A stretch of 64,000 nt of DNA from Primulina eburnea (Eukaryota; Streptophyta; Magnoliopsida; Lamiales; Gesneriaceae), in assembly GCF_022965805.1 (NCBI RefSeq), contig NC_133114.1, forward strand, positions 3,494,761-3,558,760, written 5' to 3'. The notes beneath the pieces were generated by a model, which searched no databases, was not told the DNA's origin, and was given only the letters and a program-made list of their open reading frames with translations. Made by a program: the position numbers and the translations under genes. This document shows positions 32,550 through 44,856 of the stretch, one piece after another (positions within the stretch are counted from its first letter, which is position 1; each line of letters starts with the position of its first letter).

Positions 32550-35500
32550 ATGGAATCGATCTGGACGCAGAATGGCGTCCCCGGTGCTTATCATTTTGTC
32601 GTTGCTATCTATTTCGCTTTTGCATTTGTTACTGCGAGGTTTTTCCTTGACAGATTCATCTTTCGTGTAAGATTTCTCGATCTCGTCTAGCGGCTGCATT
32701 TTTTTGTCTGTTTCCTTTTTTTTATTGATACAAGTTGGCTCCTTCGTTCTCTCTTTTAGATAAAATCAGAGAAAAGATTTGGGATAGTGATTATATGGCA
32801 ATGGTAATCATTTGCTTGGGTATGAGATTATGCGTCGTGAATTGTATGGTTCAGTGTTGTCTCACCAACCATGATTCTAGTTGAGCAATGACAAAGAGTT
32901 TAGGATATTCTTTTTTTTTTTTTTTTGTAGTAATCTTGGATATTTGCATAGTGCATTGTTATGCGCACCGACCGTCTGAGAAACTATTCCAACAAGATAA
33001 GGTTTGATGGATGGAGCAATTAGCATTTGCTTGCTTGCTTACGAAATTTTTATGACTTTCTGTCGGAGCATCTAGTTAGTACGATAATATATTCAGATTT
33101 AATAACTGTTGTCTGGTTCTAACAAAAATTGCAGTGTTTTCTGAAATGTTGCATGTTGGATGGAATGTCAGTTCTCACATCTGAAGTTGTTCCAAGATCC
33201 CAATTTAAGTCTTGAAACAAGCATACAAATGTTAAGGTAGTGTCGATAAACAGGAGGGTTCTGTTGGAAAATGTGAGGAATTATAATTTTTTAGATCTAT
33301 CCCAACTACCCTTAGTGTCTCTGAATATGATTGAATGACGATGAATCAAGTACAGCCACTGCAGTTTGTGTTGGATGAGTTGTGAACCATTAAAAGTTTG
33401 GAAAGACCGTGGACTTTGCTGTTCTACTGATCATCTCAAAGATTTTGTTTTTCAGCCTAACTTCGGTTCTTCGAGTCATTTTAGTAGTCCTGTATCCTCT
33501 TTTACTACTCTAATAAGATATATACAGAACTATATGTTATTTAGCTTTTGATCACATAAATAATATGCTGTTTGCACTGAGCTTTTTGGACAAAGAGGAA
33601 AACATATCGTGTTGATTAATAAATGCTTGTCTTGGTTGTACTTAATCTACTTGTATGCCAAAGGTCGATACATGTCAAATTTGGGTACCAATAGCATTGT
33701 TATGAGCATACTAGCATCATACAATCTGGGTTGGACTAATTCTGGTAATCGCAGATAATTCTTGATGATGTTGACATCACTGCTCATTGAAAAAATGTTT
33801 CTGGTTCACGATTGATTCCATCTATTTCAGCATCTGGCGTTCTGGTTGTTGAGTAGAGGAACCCCCATGCTAAAAATAAATGAGGCTGCAAAGGCAAAAA
33901 TAATGAAATGTTCAGAGTCCATGTGGAAACTAACCTATTATGCCACCGTTGAGTTTTGTATTTTGTCAAGTATCTATCAGGAATCCTGGTTCCGCGATGC
34001 AAGGGAGTACTTTAGAGGCTGGCCCGATCAAGAGCTGAAGTAAGTGATAATGTTTCATCATGGATACTGTAGCCATCTGTAGGCATTTCGCTTTCTTGTT
34101 TTAGTGATAAGAATGATAAATTTTCTGTCTTTAAAATTCTTCATGCTTTGTAAAAGGATTTTTTGTATGACATCTGCTTGATCGCAAAACGATGCATCTC
34201 TCCAGTGGTGTTATGCATGGTTCGCCAGAACGGAACGTGAACGGTGACCACCGTTCCAAAGTTCCAGGGCAAAGCGGTGATTGTTTTGTAGCGCCGTTTT
34301 TCGACGTTTTATCGGCGCTTTAACGGGAAAGCGGAACGGTTCGGTGTTTAAAAAATATGATTATGAGATATTTATGGTTCATTACGGTGTATGGTAATGG
34401 TTATTGTAGATGGTTCATTTATGGTTATGGTTATGGATTGGGGGGACATCGACAAATTCAAATGACAGATAATTATGGATCGATGAGTTACAATTGGGAC
34501 TCTCAGCATGTTGGGTATGATCCGACTGGATATCAATCAGGTAGATATGGATATCAGGGTAATTATAATTCTACACACGATTCTTTTGATAGATCATTTG
34601 ATTTTTCAACATCTGGTACACATGGAATTAGACATCGTGGATTTGATTATGGGTCGTCTCAGTATATTGGTGATAGATATAATGAATTTTCATCATCTAT
34701 ATGGCGTGGTGTTGGACGTCATGGTCCCGAGTATAGATCTTCAAGTACAGCTGATAGTTCTACTGTGCATCGTGGATTCGGATACTATAATCGTCGTGAC
34801 GAAACACTATTACAAAATTAGTCATCACATTCTAATGATTTTTCGTCATCTCAATCTAATCAATATCCCTATGAACAATCAAGTCAATATCCAAATGTTC
34901 GAAATCAATTTAATCTACGAGATAGTGATGAAGAATATAACAATGATCTCGCTCCTCCGCATCACACTTCATGGTATTAGCTTTGGTATGTTATAATTTT
35001 TAGTGTGTATTTCTTATTGTGCTATTATTGTAAAATAGTTTTGTATTGATATATTAATTTGTGATAGCTTCATATATTTTATTTTTTAGTATGATGTGAT
35101 TTATATTTAAATTTTTTTAACAATTTTTTGAATTTATTAATTTTTTTATACAACCGTTCCGCAACATAACATTGGAACTGGAACGGTCGTTGCCGTTCCA
35201 AGTACCGCAACCGTTCCGGCGAACCATGGTGTTATGTGACCATACCATCTGTATTTTCTGTTAATTTTATGTGATTTATTGCATGTGTTTGTGTTTAGTC
35301 TTGAATCACTGAAGTGGAGTCCAGAGATTTTGCTGACGAAACTAGTTCTCCATCAGTCTGTGACCTTACATACAAAAACTCTTCTGATCCTTGCGTACAT
35401 ATTTCATGGGAAAAATGTTCCTAGTCATTGCTACAAATAATCTTCACAGGACCCTAGGATTGCATAAATGTCATGATTGTATTCCTTGAGCTACAGAAGC

Positions 35501-37379
35501 TATAAGCTATTAATAGCAATTGCCCATTGCATTTAGATTAAAAATGGATTGATTGTTTCAGGCGTTCCCTGAAACTCATTTACATGTGCCAATGTGGGTT
35601 CTATATCTGTGGTATTGCTGCCCTCCTTACTTGGGAAACACGTCGGAAGGATTTCTTTGTCATGATGTCTCATCATGTTGTCACTGTGATCCTGATAGCT
35701 TATTCATACGTCACGAGGTATTTTTTTTTATCTATCTGCTGCTTACGATTGCTGAGGTCCTGAAATAGGTTTTTAGTTTCTAGTAGAAGGCGTCCAACAG
35801 TAACCAACTAATCAGAGACTAGACAAATGGTCGTTTATATTTTGTCGTGATCTTTATGATTTTATTGTTGTGATACTTGTTTTGCACGAGCTATACATAT
35901 TAGCCAAATCAATGCGGTGTAAATCTAGATCTCTGAAAATTGAAATTACTGTTAATACATATTAGCCAAATCAGTGTGATAAAGATATCAAACTTTGATA
36001 TTAAACGATAACATTGAAAGTTATGAGAATGAGTCTGTAAAAGATTAATTTAATTATGCATATTAGAGTTATAGTATTGGTATTTATCCCTATTAAAATA
36101 CTTTTAAACATGAAACATCTTGTGACATCACACAAGTTACTAAAAGAAATTAGTGCTTGGATATCTGAATGGAGCGTCCAGTTTATCACATTATTGTGGA
36201 TTTCCTATGTAAAATGAACAGAAGAAAACTACTTTATTAGTTAACGACACACATATACACAGAGCTACGAATGCTGATGATTTATTCTTAAAAGGAAAAT
36301 TTTGACTAATTTGATTCGCACTGTTTTAGGTTCTTTCGGATAGGAGCAGTCGTTCTGGCTCTGCATGATGTCAGTGATGTATTCCTTGAAGCTGCTAAAG
36401 TTTTAAAATATTCCGAGAACGATCTTGGAGCTAGTATATGCTTTGGTTTTTTTGCCTTGTCGTGGCTTGTACTGAGGCTCATCATCTTTCCATTTTGGGT
36501 CATCAGATCATCAAGGTTGATAATTAAATTCTCACTGCAATTTTTTCTTAACGATAAGTTGAGGTCTTCTGGTGAATGAATTGCATTTTGATGGCATGCG
36601 TGTTCATGAATCTCAGGATGGAATTGAAATTTATAATTTTTAGGAGAATCATATGTGATATTTAATATTTCTAATTCGGATAAGGTGACTGTTCTAGTTT
36701 GCCTTTGCTTGGTAAGTCCATGCCTCTTTCCTCTTACCAAATTTTTTGGTTGTCATTCCTCAGCTACTATTTATGCGAGTTCTTGAGACTATCGGAGCCT
36801 TACATGATGGTGATATACTATGTCTTCAATACAATGCTATTGACCCTGCTTGTGTTTCACATTTACTGGTGGATCCTCATCTGGTCAATGATCACACGAC
36901 AGCTGAAAAATAAAGGAAAAGTCGGGGAAGATATACGATCTGGTAAGCATTACGGGAAGTTGATTCAAACATATATGAACTATTCACTCGCCTGCAAATT
37001 GCATGTGAGTCTTCCCTTTGTCCCAATGCTTCTGAATTTTCAAATCCTGTTATTAGGATAAACACAAATTTGACCCCAGAAACCTGTTAAAAATGCAAGT
37101 TCCCCTTCATAGATGATGATTTTTGTCACTTGGTTGAGTTTGATCCTTGAAGTATCTTGATCGTGTTATGACTTAGATCTTGCCTTTTGGTCACACTCGA
37201 CGCGCTTGACTGTCAGAAATTGTTCATATATCTCTATATTCCTCCTTGATCATATACCTACCGGATTCTAGTGTGTAGCAGTCAGTTCTTGTTTGTTCTT
37301 TAGATAAAGATTATTCATGCATGAAGATCTACTAACACTAGTAGTATATCCTTGCGCAGATTCAGAAGACGAGGACTAG
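32550..37379 (+). CDS. LOH: LAG1/LOH-type ceramide synthase (TLC domain), six exons
   Basis: Exons: 32550-32666, 33831-34039, 35562-35717, 36330-36515, 36764-36942 and 37360-37379; all introns are GT-AG and phases fit, giving 288 residues. The start MESIWTQNGVPG suits the family. The TLC domain shows WETRRKDF, MMSHHVVTVIL with the conserved paired His, and the Lag1 motif HDVSDVFLEAAK followed by KYSE. Further on are YYVFNTMLL and HIYWW, and an acidic end EDIRSDSEDED. Such enzymes sit in the ER membrane and acylate sphingoid bases with fatty acyl-CoA to make ceramide. Several hydrophobic segments agree with a multi-pass protein. Length is close to the usual 290-310. A transposon lies in intron 2, without touching exon sequence. 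Which LOH class it belongs to cannot be told here. Confidence 0.93.
34216..35228 (+). mobile_element. hAT-like DNA transposon in intron 2 of the ceramide synthase gene
   Basis: The 8-bp duplication GTGTTATG (34208-34215 and 35229-35236) flanks inverted ends CATGGTTCGCC ... GGCGAACCATG; the pairing continues imperfectly through GGAACGG-rich subterminal DNA. Eight-base duplications and subterminal repeats are typical of the hAT superfamily. At 1013 bp it is too short for a full transposase and is presumably non-autonomous. Confidence 0.88.
34357..34980 (+). pseudogene. Tyr/Gly/Ser-rich reading frame in the hAT-like element
   Basis: One frame runs from about 34357 to TAG at 34978-34980, interrupted by a single in-frame TAG at 34819-34821. 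It is rich in Tyr, Gly, Ser and Asp and ends DSDEEYNNDLAPPHHTSWY. I take it for the low-complexity C-terminal tail left from a transposase, or a captured fragment; no catalytic or BED/dimerisation motif is visible. Assignment is tentative. Confidence 0.4.
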
Positions 37380-39224
37380 TTGGAAATCACGCTCTAAGAC
37401 AAATGTGTATGCTTGGTAAAATCTGCTGCATATCTTGCAGTTTTGTCCTTCTGATTTATTGGTTAAAACAGTAAACTATCCCCGTCTAGTTTATTCGGAT
37501 ATTCAAATTCTTGTATCATTACATAGGTAGCAACACTTCCTAGTCTTTCAGTTTTCACGTATACAATGTTTTGCAGTCCATTGTTTGGCGAAATTCGGGG
37601 TTCCCTTGATTCTTAGAGTGATGGAATGTCCATTCATTTGAGTTTAAATTTGTATCCGTTGGAATTTCATCCTTTTTCCTGTTTTGGTCGATGTTTTCAT
37701 ATTTCATATAAATTTGGTGTAGAATGTAAGTAAGATAGTAAATTATCTATTGTTCTCTTTTTTTCGAGTAAGTTTATCGATAGTTACTATGCCTGAAATA
37801 AATAATTCAGACACTTGGGTTATAAAATTTATCAATATCCTTAAATATTGAAAATACATTGAACGAGTAATTTGACTTGGGCAGTGAGTTTGGTACGTGA
37901 ATTCACAAGCCTTGGAAATTTTTTTATCACCAATTTCTATATATTGATATTCGATGCTGTAAATTCGGTTTAATCCTTCTCACGATGAAAGTTCATGACA
38001 CCAAAAAGTTGATGAATATGTCTCTTGTGAGACGTTTTCACGAATCTTTATCTGTGAGACTGGTCAACTCTACCGATATTCACAATAAAAAGTAATATTC
38101 TTAGCATAAAAGTAATACTTTTTCATGGATGATTCAAATAAGATATATGTCTCACAAAATACGACTCGTGAAACCGTCTCGCACAAGTTTTTTACCAAAG
38201 TTGATTGGATAAACATATTCTATCTTTCTTTTGAATTTGACCAACCTTCGACTTTTGGTAAGGAATTTTTAATACAACAAAACAGGGGAAAATTAATTGG
38301 TGGCCTGAAACTTATCCATAACTTGTTATTCAAATATCAATCTGGAAAAGGGGCAAAATGCAAGGTACCCATCAATTATTTAATATTAAAAAAAAACCCT
38401 CTCAATACAAAAAATACACTAGAGAATAGCAAGAAAATTTGTTATAAATTTAGGAGTAAAAAGACAAAAAAGATTGTTCATTTAATGGGAGACCAAAAGA
38501 AACACAGTGCATGGTATCTTCCACCTTTCGATGGTCATTTTCTTCAAAATTAAGTTATTGTCTTTTAGTAAATTTAAATCTTGGGAATCATCCAACTGTT
38601 TTGAAACCATTTGACTAATCCAATGAATTGGATTAACCACGTGAGGTCCACCTATTAAAGTCGATTTTTTTTTTTAAAAAAAATGGTATTTGATTTAATT
38701 ATAGACAAAATTGAATGTCGAGTAGGTGTACATGACATTTTATTGTAATATTACCTCTTTAATTCTGAGAATAAAAGAAATTTATGCATGAAATATGTAA
38801 AATTCAGTTAAGATAGTAAAAAAAAAGTTCAGCAAAAAATGTTTAAGATCTACTAATTTTATCCAAATTTCATTCTCGTATACTCCACCCGTCTCATATG
38901 TATTTTTCACACAGATTAAAAAATTATCGAAAAAACAAATTTACAAATAAAATTTTCATTTTACCTTTATTTAACGAATATTTTGAAATGATATATAAAA
39001 TTATTGGAATTAACTATTTAATGAATAGATATAGGTTGATGGTAGAGAATAGAGAAAATAATACTAAATATAGTTATTTGACGGTATATTGAGACAAATA
39101 AAAAGAAATCGTAGTCTTTATATTTGAAATGTAGAGGTATAATTTATTGGACAAAGCTAAAGAAAGAAGGTTTATGGTTAGCTTCCTCCTGAAATAAATC
39201 GACCCACTTAATGTGTAATCTTTA
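37380..39224. other. Intergenic AT-rich DNA downstream of the ceramide synthase gene
   Basis: Besides the likely 3' leader of the preceding gene and one MITE-like copy (38022-38190), I see no gene. The 142-codon frame at 38125-38553 overlaps the MITE and has A/K-rich composition, so I do not call it. Confidence 0.4.
38022..38190. mobile_element. MITE-like repeat 'GTGAGACGG', copy 1
   Basis: The ends are inverted (TTGTGAGACG... and ...CGTGAAACCGTCTC...), enclosing ATTCACAATAAAAAGTAATA and a CATGGATGA word. The same unit recurs four more times between 40.2 and 45.1 kb. Confidence 0.65.
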
Positions 39225-39660
39225 AATTTGGGGTGATATACTGTACCGTACCGAAAATCTTATATCGTATAAAATTACGGTATAAGAAAATTCATACTGT
39301 TATCCTACAGAAAATCTCGGTAAATATAACTAACATACCGATTATACCGAAATTTTACGATATATCGAGATTTCGGTACGGTATTGGTATATATCGTTTT
39401 ATACCGAAAAAACAATATATTTTAAATTTTTTATAAATATATTGTTTTAAAATATTATATATTTTAAAATTTTAGTATCTTTTTTCGGTATTTCCGTATT
39501 ATCCCGATATATACCAAAATTTTCAAATTGAATACCGTTACCGTACCAAAAATTCTTTGTTGTTACCGACCGAATCGAAATCTCCGGTATACCGAAAATT
39601 CTGTAAATTCAACATTTTTCGGTATGGTAATCTCGATATACCGAAAATTCGATATTTTTT
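39225..39660. repeat. Repeat rich in CGGTATACCGAAA words
   Basis: More than a dozen forms of CGGTAT / ATACCG and CCGAAAAT occur on both strands through this AT-rich 430 bp, giving many overlapping inverted repeats. It resembles MITE-type elements built of subterminal repeats; clear ends or a target duplication were not found. Confidence 0.5.
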
Positions 39661-39800
39661 CTCACTCATACTTAAATAACCCAACAGTAAAAATTAAGAA
39701 ATAGACAACTCAAAAATGAAAATCTTTCGATTTCATGTTTTTTTTTGTCTATTCTAATCAAGTTTAGCTTAAAACTGTGATAAATAATCTCAAGTGACAA

Positions 39801-39851
<51 letters not shown>
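39801..39851. repeat. Compound microsatellite (GT)n(AT)n
   Basis: A run of GT repeats passes directly into a run of AT repeats. Confidence 0.9.
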
Positions 39852-39855
<4 letters not shown>

Positions 39856-40246
39856 AATTAAACCTGCCTGCATGTGCAAGTTTTTGCCAGTTTGGCCAAA
39901 AGACAACAAATTAATTAAATCTATCTATATTCCCTTATTCTACAAATCTTTGCAAAATGACAAACGAGTATGTCTCTAACATATTGAAAAAAATTACTTA
40001 TTGATAAATCTCAAATTTACTAGTATAAGACCAACATTTAGACTGCATTATTGAAGGCAATTAATGTATAAAAAAATTGGTAGAGTGATTATTGAGTTCT
40101 TAATTATTTTCTCCTTTGCTCTACGTGTCCTATCACGGTTATCACTTATCACCACTATTTATAGACCAACTTTATTTATAAAAAAAATATTTTTTATGAT
40201 AATTCATATATATTTTTTTACTCCATATAAAATTAAATTTGACAAA

Positions 40247-40390
40247 AACTTGTGTGAGACGATTTCATGAGTCATATTTTATGAGAAATATATCTTATTT
40301 AGTCATTCTTTAAAAATTATTATTTTTTATTGTGAATATCGATACGATTGACTTGTCTCACAGATAAAGATTCATGTGATCATCTCATAA
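40247..40390. mobile_element. MITE-like repeat 'GTGAGACGG', copy 2
   Basis: It starts ACTTGTGTGAGACG and ends near CTCACAGATAAAGATTC; more diverged and slightly shorter than copy 1. Confidence 0.55.
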
Positions 40391-40645
40391 TAGATATATT
40401 TAATTAATTGTGTGGCACAACGATGTTGCTACTTTTTACTAGTCAAATAACTTTTGAAGATATCTATAAGGAGGCGATGAACAGTCAAATTATTTTCCAA
40501 GAAATTATGGATCTTCGAGCTCTAAAAAAATCGCATTAATTAATATCACAAGGCAAGGCCCTTTAATTTCACCACTACCTTTTGAAATTGTAAGGAAAAG
40601 GAAAATTTGTCTGCGTTTACAGCGGGAAATGAGATGTTATCTTTA

Positions 40646-40649
<4 letters not shown>

Positions 40650-40690
<41 letters not shown>
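40650..40690. repeat. (AT)n microsatellite
   Basis: About 40 bp of uninterrupted AT/TA repeats. Confidence 0.9.
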
Positions 40691-40692
<2 letters not shown>

Positions 40693-41199
40693 GTAAACAA
40701 CACATTGATAGAGAATAATTATTTACATTTAGATGTAACATTATGATAATATCCTAAGGATAGATTGAAACTTTCGTCGAAAATAAATATATATGATTCA
40801 TGAAATTAAATATATTGACTTTCCTAAAAATATAATTTTTGATCTATTTATTGACTTTTTTTTTGCTCCTAATATTTTTCTTTAAATTATAATAATGATG
40901 TTTAATTATCCTAGCTAGGGTTGCATGCATAGATCAAAGATTGTTTGACTATTTAATTTTTGAAAATGGACTCTAAAGTGTATATGTGAGGCCAGAGGCC
41001 GAAGATGGTGGGGGTGATCACCGGTGTCATGAGGTTGCACAGACAATAAGCGGCTCCTGACAAGCTTCTAGGGGAAGGGAACATAAATTAACTGATCTTA
41101 CACCGGAAAAAGAGATTCCAAAAACTGTTTAAGTATGAGACTGTGCAGTTGAGGAGGACTTAAAAGATTTGATAGGTACTCATATCAAGAAGATACATC

Positions 41200-41375
41200 T
41201 TTTTTTCGTTAACTCGTCACATAAGAACTACAGAGTTAAGCATGGTTGAGTTGGGGAAATTTTGGCACTGGTGACCTCCTGGGAAATTTCCTAGAGTGCG
41301 TGTGAGTGAGGACATAAGCGCGCAGAAAGACTCGTCTTAATATAGTGGAGACAGTCGTCGAATTTGGGGCGTTAC
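41200..41375 (+). mobile_element. Cassandra-like TRIM fragment with 5S rRNA-related sequence
   Basis: From about 41205 to 41290 the words AAGAACTACAGAGTTAAGC and GGTGACCTCCTGGGAA follow the second half of plant 5S rRNA (the latter includes part of its internal promoter). The segment then runs to GGGGCGTTACA at 41375, an LTR-type end. Cassandra elements are the known LTR elements that carry 5S sequence in the LTR. The 5S part is too diverged to be a functional gene. The left end of the fragment is not clear; related DNA may begin near 41000. Confidence 0.65.
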
Positions 41376-41632
41376 AGTGTATCTGCCAAATTTTTTAATG
41401 TTATATACAATCGAATATTTTGTCACACAAATAGTTTAATGTATCCCCTTTATAGTGCGCTGTACGTATATAAACTTCATCTATAATTTTTTAACCTTTT
41501 GTAAAAAAAATTAAATTTCAAAGTGATTTCATGAATGGTTTTAATAATTTATCACATTTATATTGTATTTTATATTCATTTTTTACGATACAACACTATT
41601 GATTGTCATTAAAATATATAGAATCCAAATTA

Positions 41633-41776
41633 TGTCTTATGTGAGATGGTCTCGCGGATCTTTATTCGTTAGACGAGCCAACTATGCTCATATTTACAAT
41701 AAAAATAATATTTTTTCATGGACGAACCAAATAAAATATCTATCTCACAAAATTGACAATTGAAACCATCTCAAAA
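41633..41776. mobile_element. MITE-like repeat 'GTGAGACGG', copy 3
   Basis: It has the pattern of the other copies (GTGAGATGGTCTCGCGGATC at the left, AAACCATCTCA at the right), with more substitutions. Confidence 0.55.
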
Positions 41777-41790
41777 GAATGGATTGCTTA

Positions 41791-42790
41791 CATTTTAATT
41801 GGACTTCCATTGCATGTTACCCTATCCATTATTTTATAATCAAGAAGAAAGACTGGTAAAGATTCACTGGCCTAAGTCAACATGTAGTGAATGAACATAG
41901 CTTAACCATAAAGACATTTTAAATGTACTCACATGCAGTCCAACTGTACTTACAAAATTTTAATGTTGAGCATAAATTGACTTAAAGGTGAAAATTAAAA
42001 TCATATATATAAATATTTAAAAGTGGAATTCCAATAACAAAATCCATTCAGAAAATATAATTCGTCGCGGTTTGGTTTAGTCAAATAATTTTTAGTCTTT
42101 ATGTCCTCATTTTTAATCATTTTTCACTGATATAGAACCTGATACTGGAATTGCTTATCTATCTAATGTTGTTGTCAGTAGTGTCGCAAAAATACGACGG
42201 TCTAAAACCAAATTCTGATGACTTACATGAAAAAAAAACAAAAGAAAACTAACTTGTAGAACAAAAATTAAATTTTTTTCCCCCAATATTATTAAACCAT
42301 GACAAACATATGATGAAAATAAATAGTAATTATAAACTATTCATTCTTTAAATTCAAAACGACCGCAATACACCTACAATTGAGGCCACGCTTCGCATAA
42401 TAAATAAAATAAGTGATTTAAGATTGGATCCATTAGGTGACGAGCAAAATATAACTATTTTCGAATATTTTTATGCTAAAAAATATACATTTTCACTTGG
42501 TTAATTTGTATAAAATAAAATTAATTATATTCTCATAAAAATTTACGATGGAGCTCGTGATATCTTTGAAATGTTAGAAAAATGATATGGGAATCCTCAT
42601 GGAAAGCACCTCCACAATTTTCTAACAAATTATAATATATGTATTTAATTAACGTTTCCATCTCCAAAAGACAGCGATAATTGAGGTCGTGCATGTTATC
42701 TAGCTTTGAACAAATTTATAATCAATGATTGACCAATCTCATAAATGTCACTTTAATTCACAGCAAACTCACACGGGTGAGTGTAGGCAA
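41791..42790. other. AT-rich intergenic DNA
   Basis: No gene or defined element seen. A short ATT/AAT microsatellite follows at about 42797-42845. Confidence 0.35.
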
Positions 42791-42865
42791 TGAAAATTTG
42801 TTAAATAATAATAATAATACTAACAATAATAATAATAATAATAAAAGTATTATTTTTAAGAGTGG

Positions 42866-43036
42866 GTCTCGTGTGAGACCATCTCACGGATCTTAATTTG
42901 TGAGGCGAGTCAACCCTACTCATATTCACAATAAAAAGTAATACTCTTAGCATAAAAGTAATACTTTTTCATGGATGACCCAAATAAGAGACTCGTCTCA
43001 CAAATACGACCTGTGAGACTGTATCACACAAGTTTT
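42866..43036. mobile_element. MITE-like repeat 'GTGAGACGG', copy 4
   Basis: It carries the full internal block (ATTCACAATAAAAAGTAATA, then CATGGATGACC) between inverted ends. Confidence 0.65.
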
Positions 43037-43243
43037 TGTCTATTTTTAAAATGCTAATTTTGTTTTATTTTTATTTATCTTCACTCTAATAATAAATGTT
43101 GGATATTTCCGCAATGGACAGATACATATGATGTAATGATAATAATCGGTGATGCATGCAACTTCTACTTTGAATTTTTTAGGTTATTTGATGGAAAAAA
43201 AATGAAATGAATAAGTAATATTTAAAACGAACACAGTTCTTTG

Positions 43244-43421
43244 GGATTTGGATCATCTGTCGTGGCTGAAAACACAGCATCGATGTTGTGTTCTTTTTAC
43301 ACGATCTCGTTTTGTCTGACGATTTTTTAAATTTATCTGACATGTCAATCAGATGACCTCGTGTAAAAAGTGCACAACAGCAGGTGTTATGTTTTCAACC
43401 ACAACAGATTATCCAAATCCG
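43244..43421. mobile_element. Short MITE with 8-bp target duplication
   Basis: Inverted ends of roughly 35 bp (GGATTTGGATCATCTG ... CAGATTATCCAAATCC) enclose a 178-bp unit, flanked by GTTCTTTG at 43236-43243 and 43422-43429. An 8-bp duplication suggests the hAT superfamily. It lies about 360 bp upstream of the next gene's TATA-like word at 43784 minus 100. Confidence 0.75.
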
Positions 43422-43683
43422 GTTCTTTGATATATTAATTTTAACGTTCATTACTCCATTTTCAAAAACAGGAAACTTAAATAAATAAATTAAAGAATTG
43501 ATCCAATGTATGAATGTCACATAATGGGTATAAATGAAAAATGAAGGCCCTTATTTTTGTTTTTGGTTAAAATAATTAAACATTATATTAGCCAGAAAGC
43601 CTCCCAATATGTGGTTTTGTGTGTATATATATGTATGTATTATTATATAAATAATACATGAACATGAAAGAGTGCTATTTCCT

Positions 43684-43693
43684 GTATATAAAG
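43684..43693 (+). promoter_or_regulatory. TATA-like box of the small gene
   Basis: The word GTATATAAAG stands about 100 bp upstream of the start codon at 43792, a normal distance for a plant core promoter with a short leader. Confidence 0.55.
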
Positions 43694-43791
43694 GCTTATC
43701 ACATTGCATGTGAAGTTCAAGAATAGACCAACATAACAAGAAAAAGGTCCGCCCCCTCAAGTTTGCCTTAACTTCTAGCTACTGTTATTTT

Positions 43792-44355
43792 ATGGCATGT
43801 TTAAACATGTTCAACAATGATCCACAACAACAAAATCTCTACAACATCACACCAAGAATCTCATTTTCTAACGATTTTGCCGATCAACAGCCCCCGATCA
43901 AGCTCGAAAACATCTATAGAGAGGCCCCCGTTTCCTCGGATTTCGAGTTCTCAGTCCCAAAGTACTCTATGATCTCTGCTGATGAGCTTTTTTCCAAGGG
44001 AAAATTGGTGCCCTCGAAGGAAAATTGCATAATAGATAGCCCTACTACCCTTAGAGATGAGCTTCTTATTGGTGACGACGACTACGAAAACGTATCACCA
44101 AGAATAGCCAAAGGGACGAGCCGGTGGAAGGAGAGGTTCGGTTTTCATAGATCGAACGTCGTATCCAAGAAAATAGATAAGAATATGGATCGAGGATTAG
44201 AAAGAATCGATGAATTGAAGGCACATGATAATAATGTATTTAAAGGTGAGTGAGAATACATATTTTACCTCTAATAAGATATAGAACTATATAAAATAAT
44301 GTGTTGAATTTAATCTTGTTTTTTTCTTGTTACAGGGGTGTTTAACTTTAACTGA
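43792..44355 (+). CDS. Small plant-specific protein, DUF1645-like, two exons
   Basis: Exon 1 is 43792-44245 and exon 2 is 44336-44355, joined by a GT-AG intron in phase 1, giving 157 residues. Without splicing it would end two codons into the intron. The protein starts MACLNMFNNDPQQQ; it contains TPRISFSNDF, a serine/acid-rich middle with SSDFEFSV and MISADELFSKGKLVP, and TSRWKERFGF near the C terminus. The pair DFEF and ISADELFxKGK recalls plant DUF1645 / membrane-associated kinase regulator-like proteins, whose biochemical role is not established. There is no membrane segment or signal peptide. The gene has its own TATA box. The family call is from motif memory only; the gene itself is well supported by codon structure and clean splice sites. 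Confidence 0.75.
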
Positions 44356-44856
44356 TGCATGTTCCTTGATCGATCATTGGGGACTGGGGAGGAATATTTT
44401 CAAATTTTGATTGTTTTCGGTAACATTAAATGTCAGGTCTGGGATTTCTGCAGAAATTGCAGATATGTATGTGTTGTATAAATGTCTGCAGTTCTATTAC
44501 TGATCTCTACGTATTAATTTGCACCTGTACTTTGTTTTCCCTGTGTATTTAGTGGTATTTTATGAATATAAGTGTTAGTTTTCTCCCCTGGGATGCATCT
44601 TTTTGGGTGATTTTTCGTGTGCAGTCAAGGGGAAATGGATAATTCAAGTAAGTGGGGAAGATAAGATTAACCCATCCAATGGTGTTTCTTCATGAAATGG
44701 ATGCGATTCTTGTAAAAGTGAAAAAAATCTGCCACCACACCTCAATGTTGTAATAATAATGAAAAAAAAGTTTGGCCAAATACCCCTTTTTCATGGATAT
44801 TTAAGGGCTTCTTTCTCGTGCTATGAAATTTTTTTAATCATATATAAAAAAAAATA

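Noticed and set aside
34508..34996. 162-codon frame overlapping the Tyr/Gly-rich frame in the hAT-like element
   Set aside because: It is the shifted reading of the same DNA, with Ile/Leu-rich composition produced by the frame shift.
38125..38553. 142-codon open frame downstream of the ceramide synthase gene
   Set aside because: It begins inside a MITE-like copy, is Lys/Asn-rich as expected from AT-rich DNA, and has no recognisable domain.
41205..41290. A functional 5S rRNA gene
   Set aside because: Only the second half is recognisable, it is diverged, and it sits in an LTR-like context.
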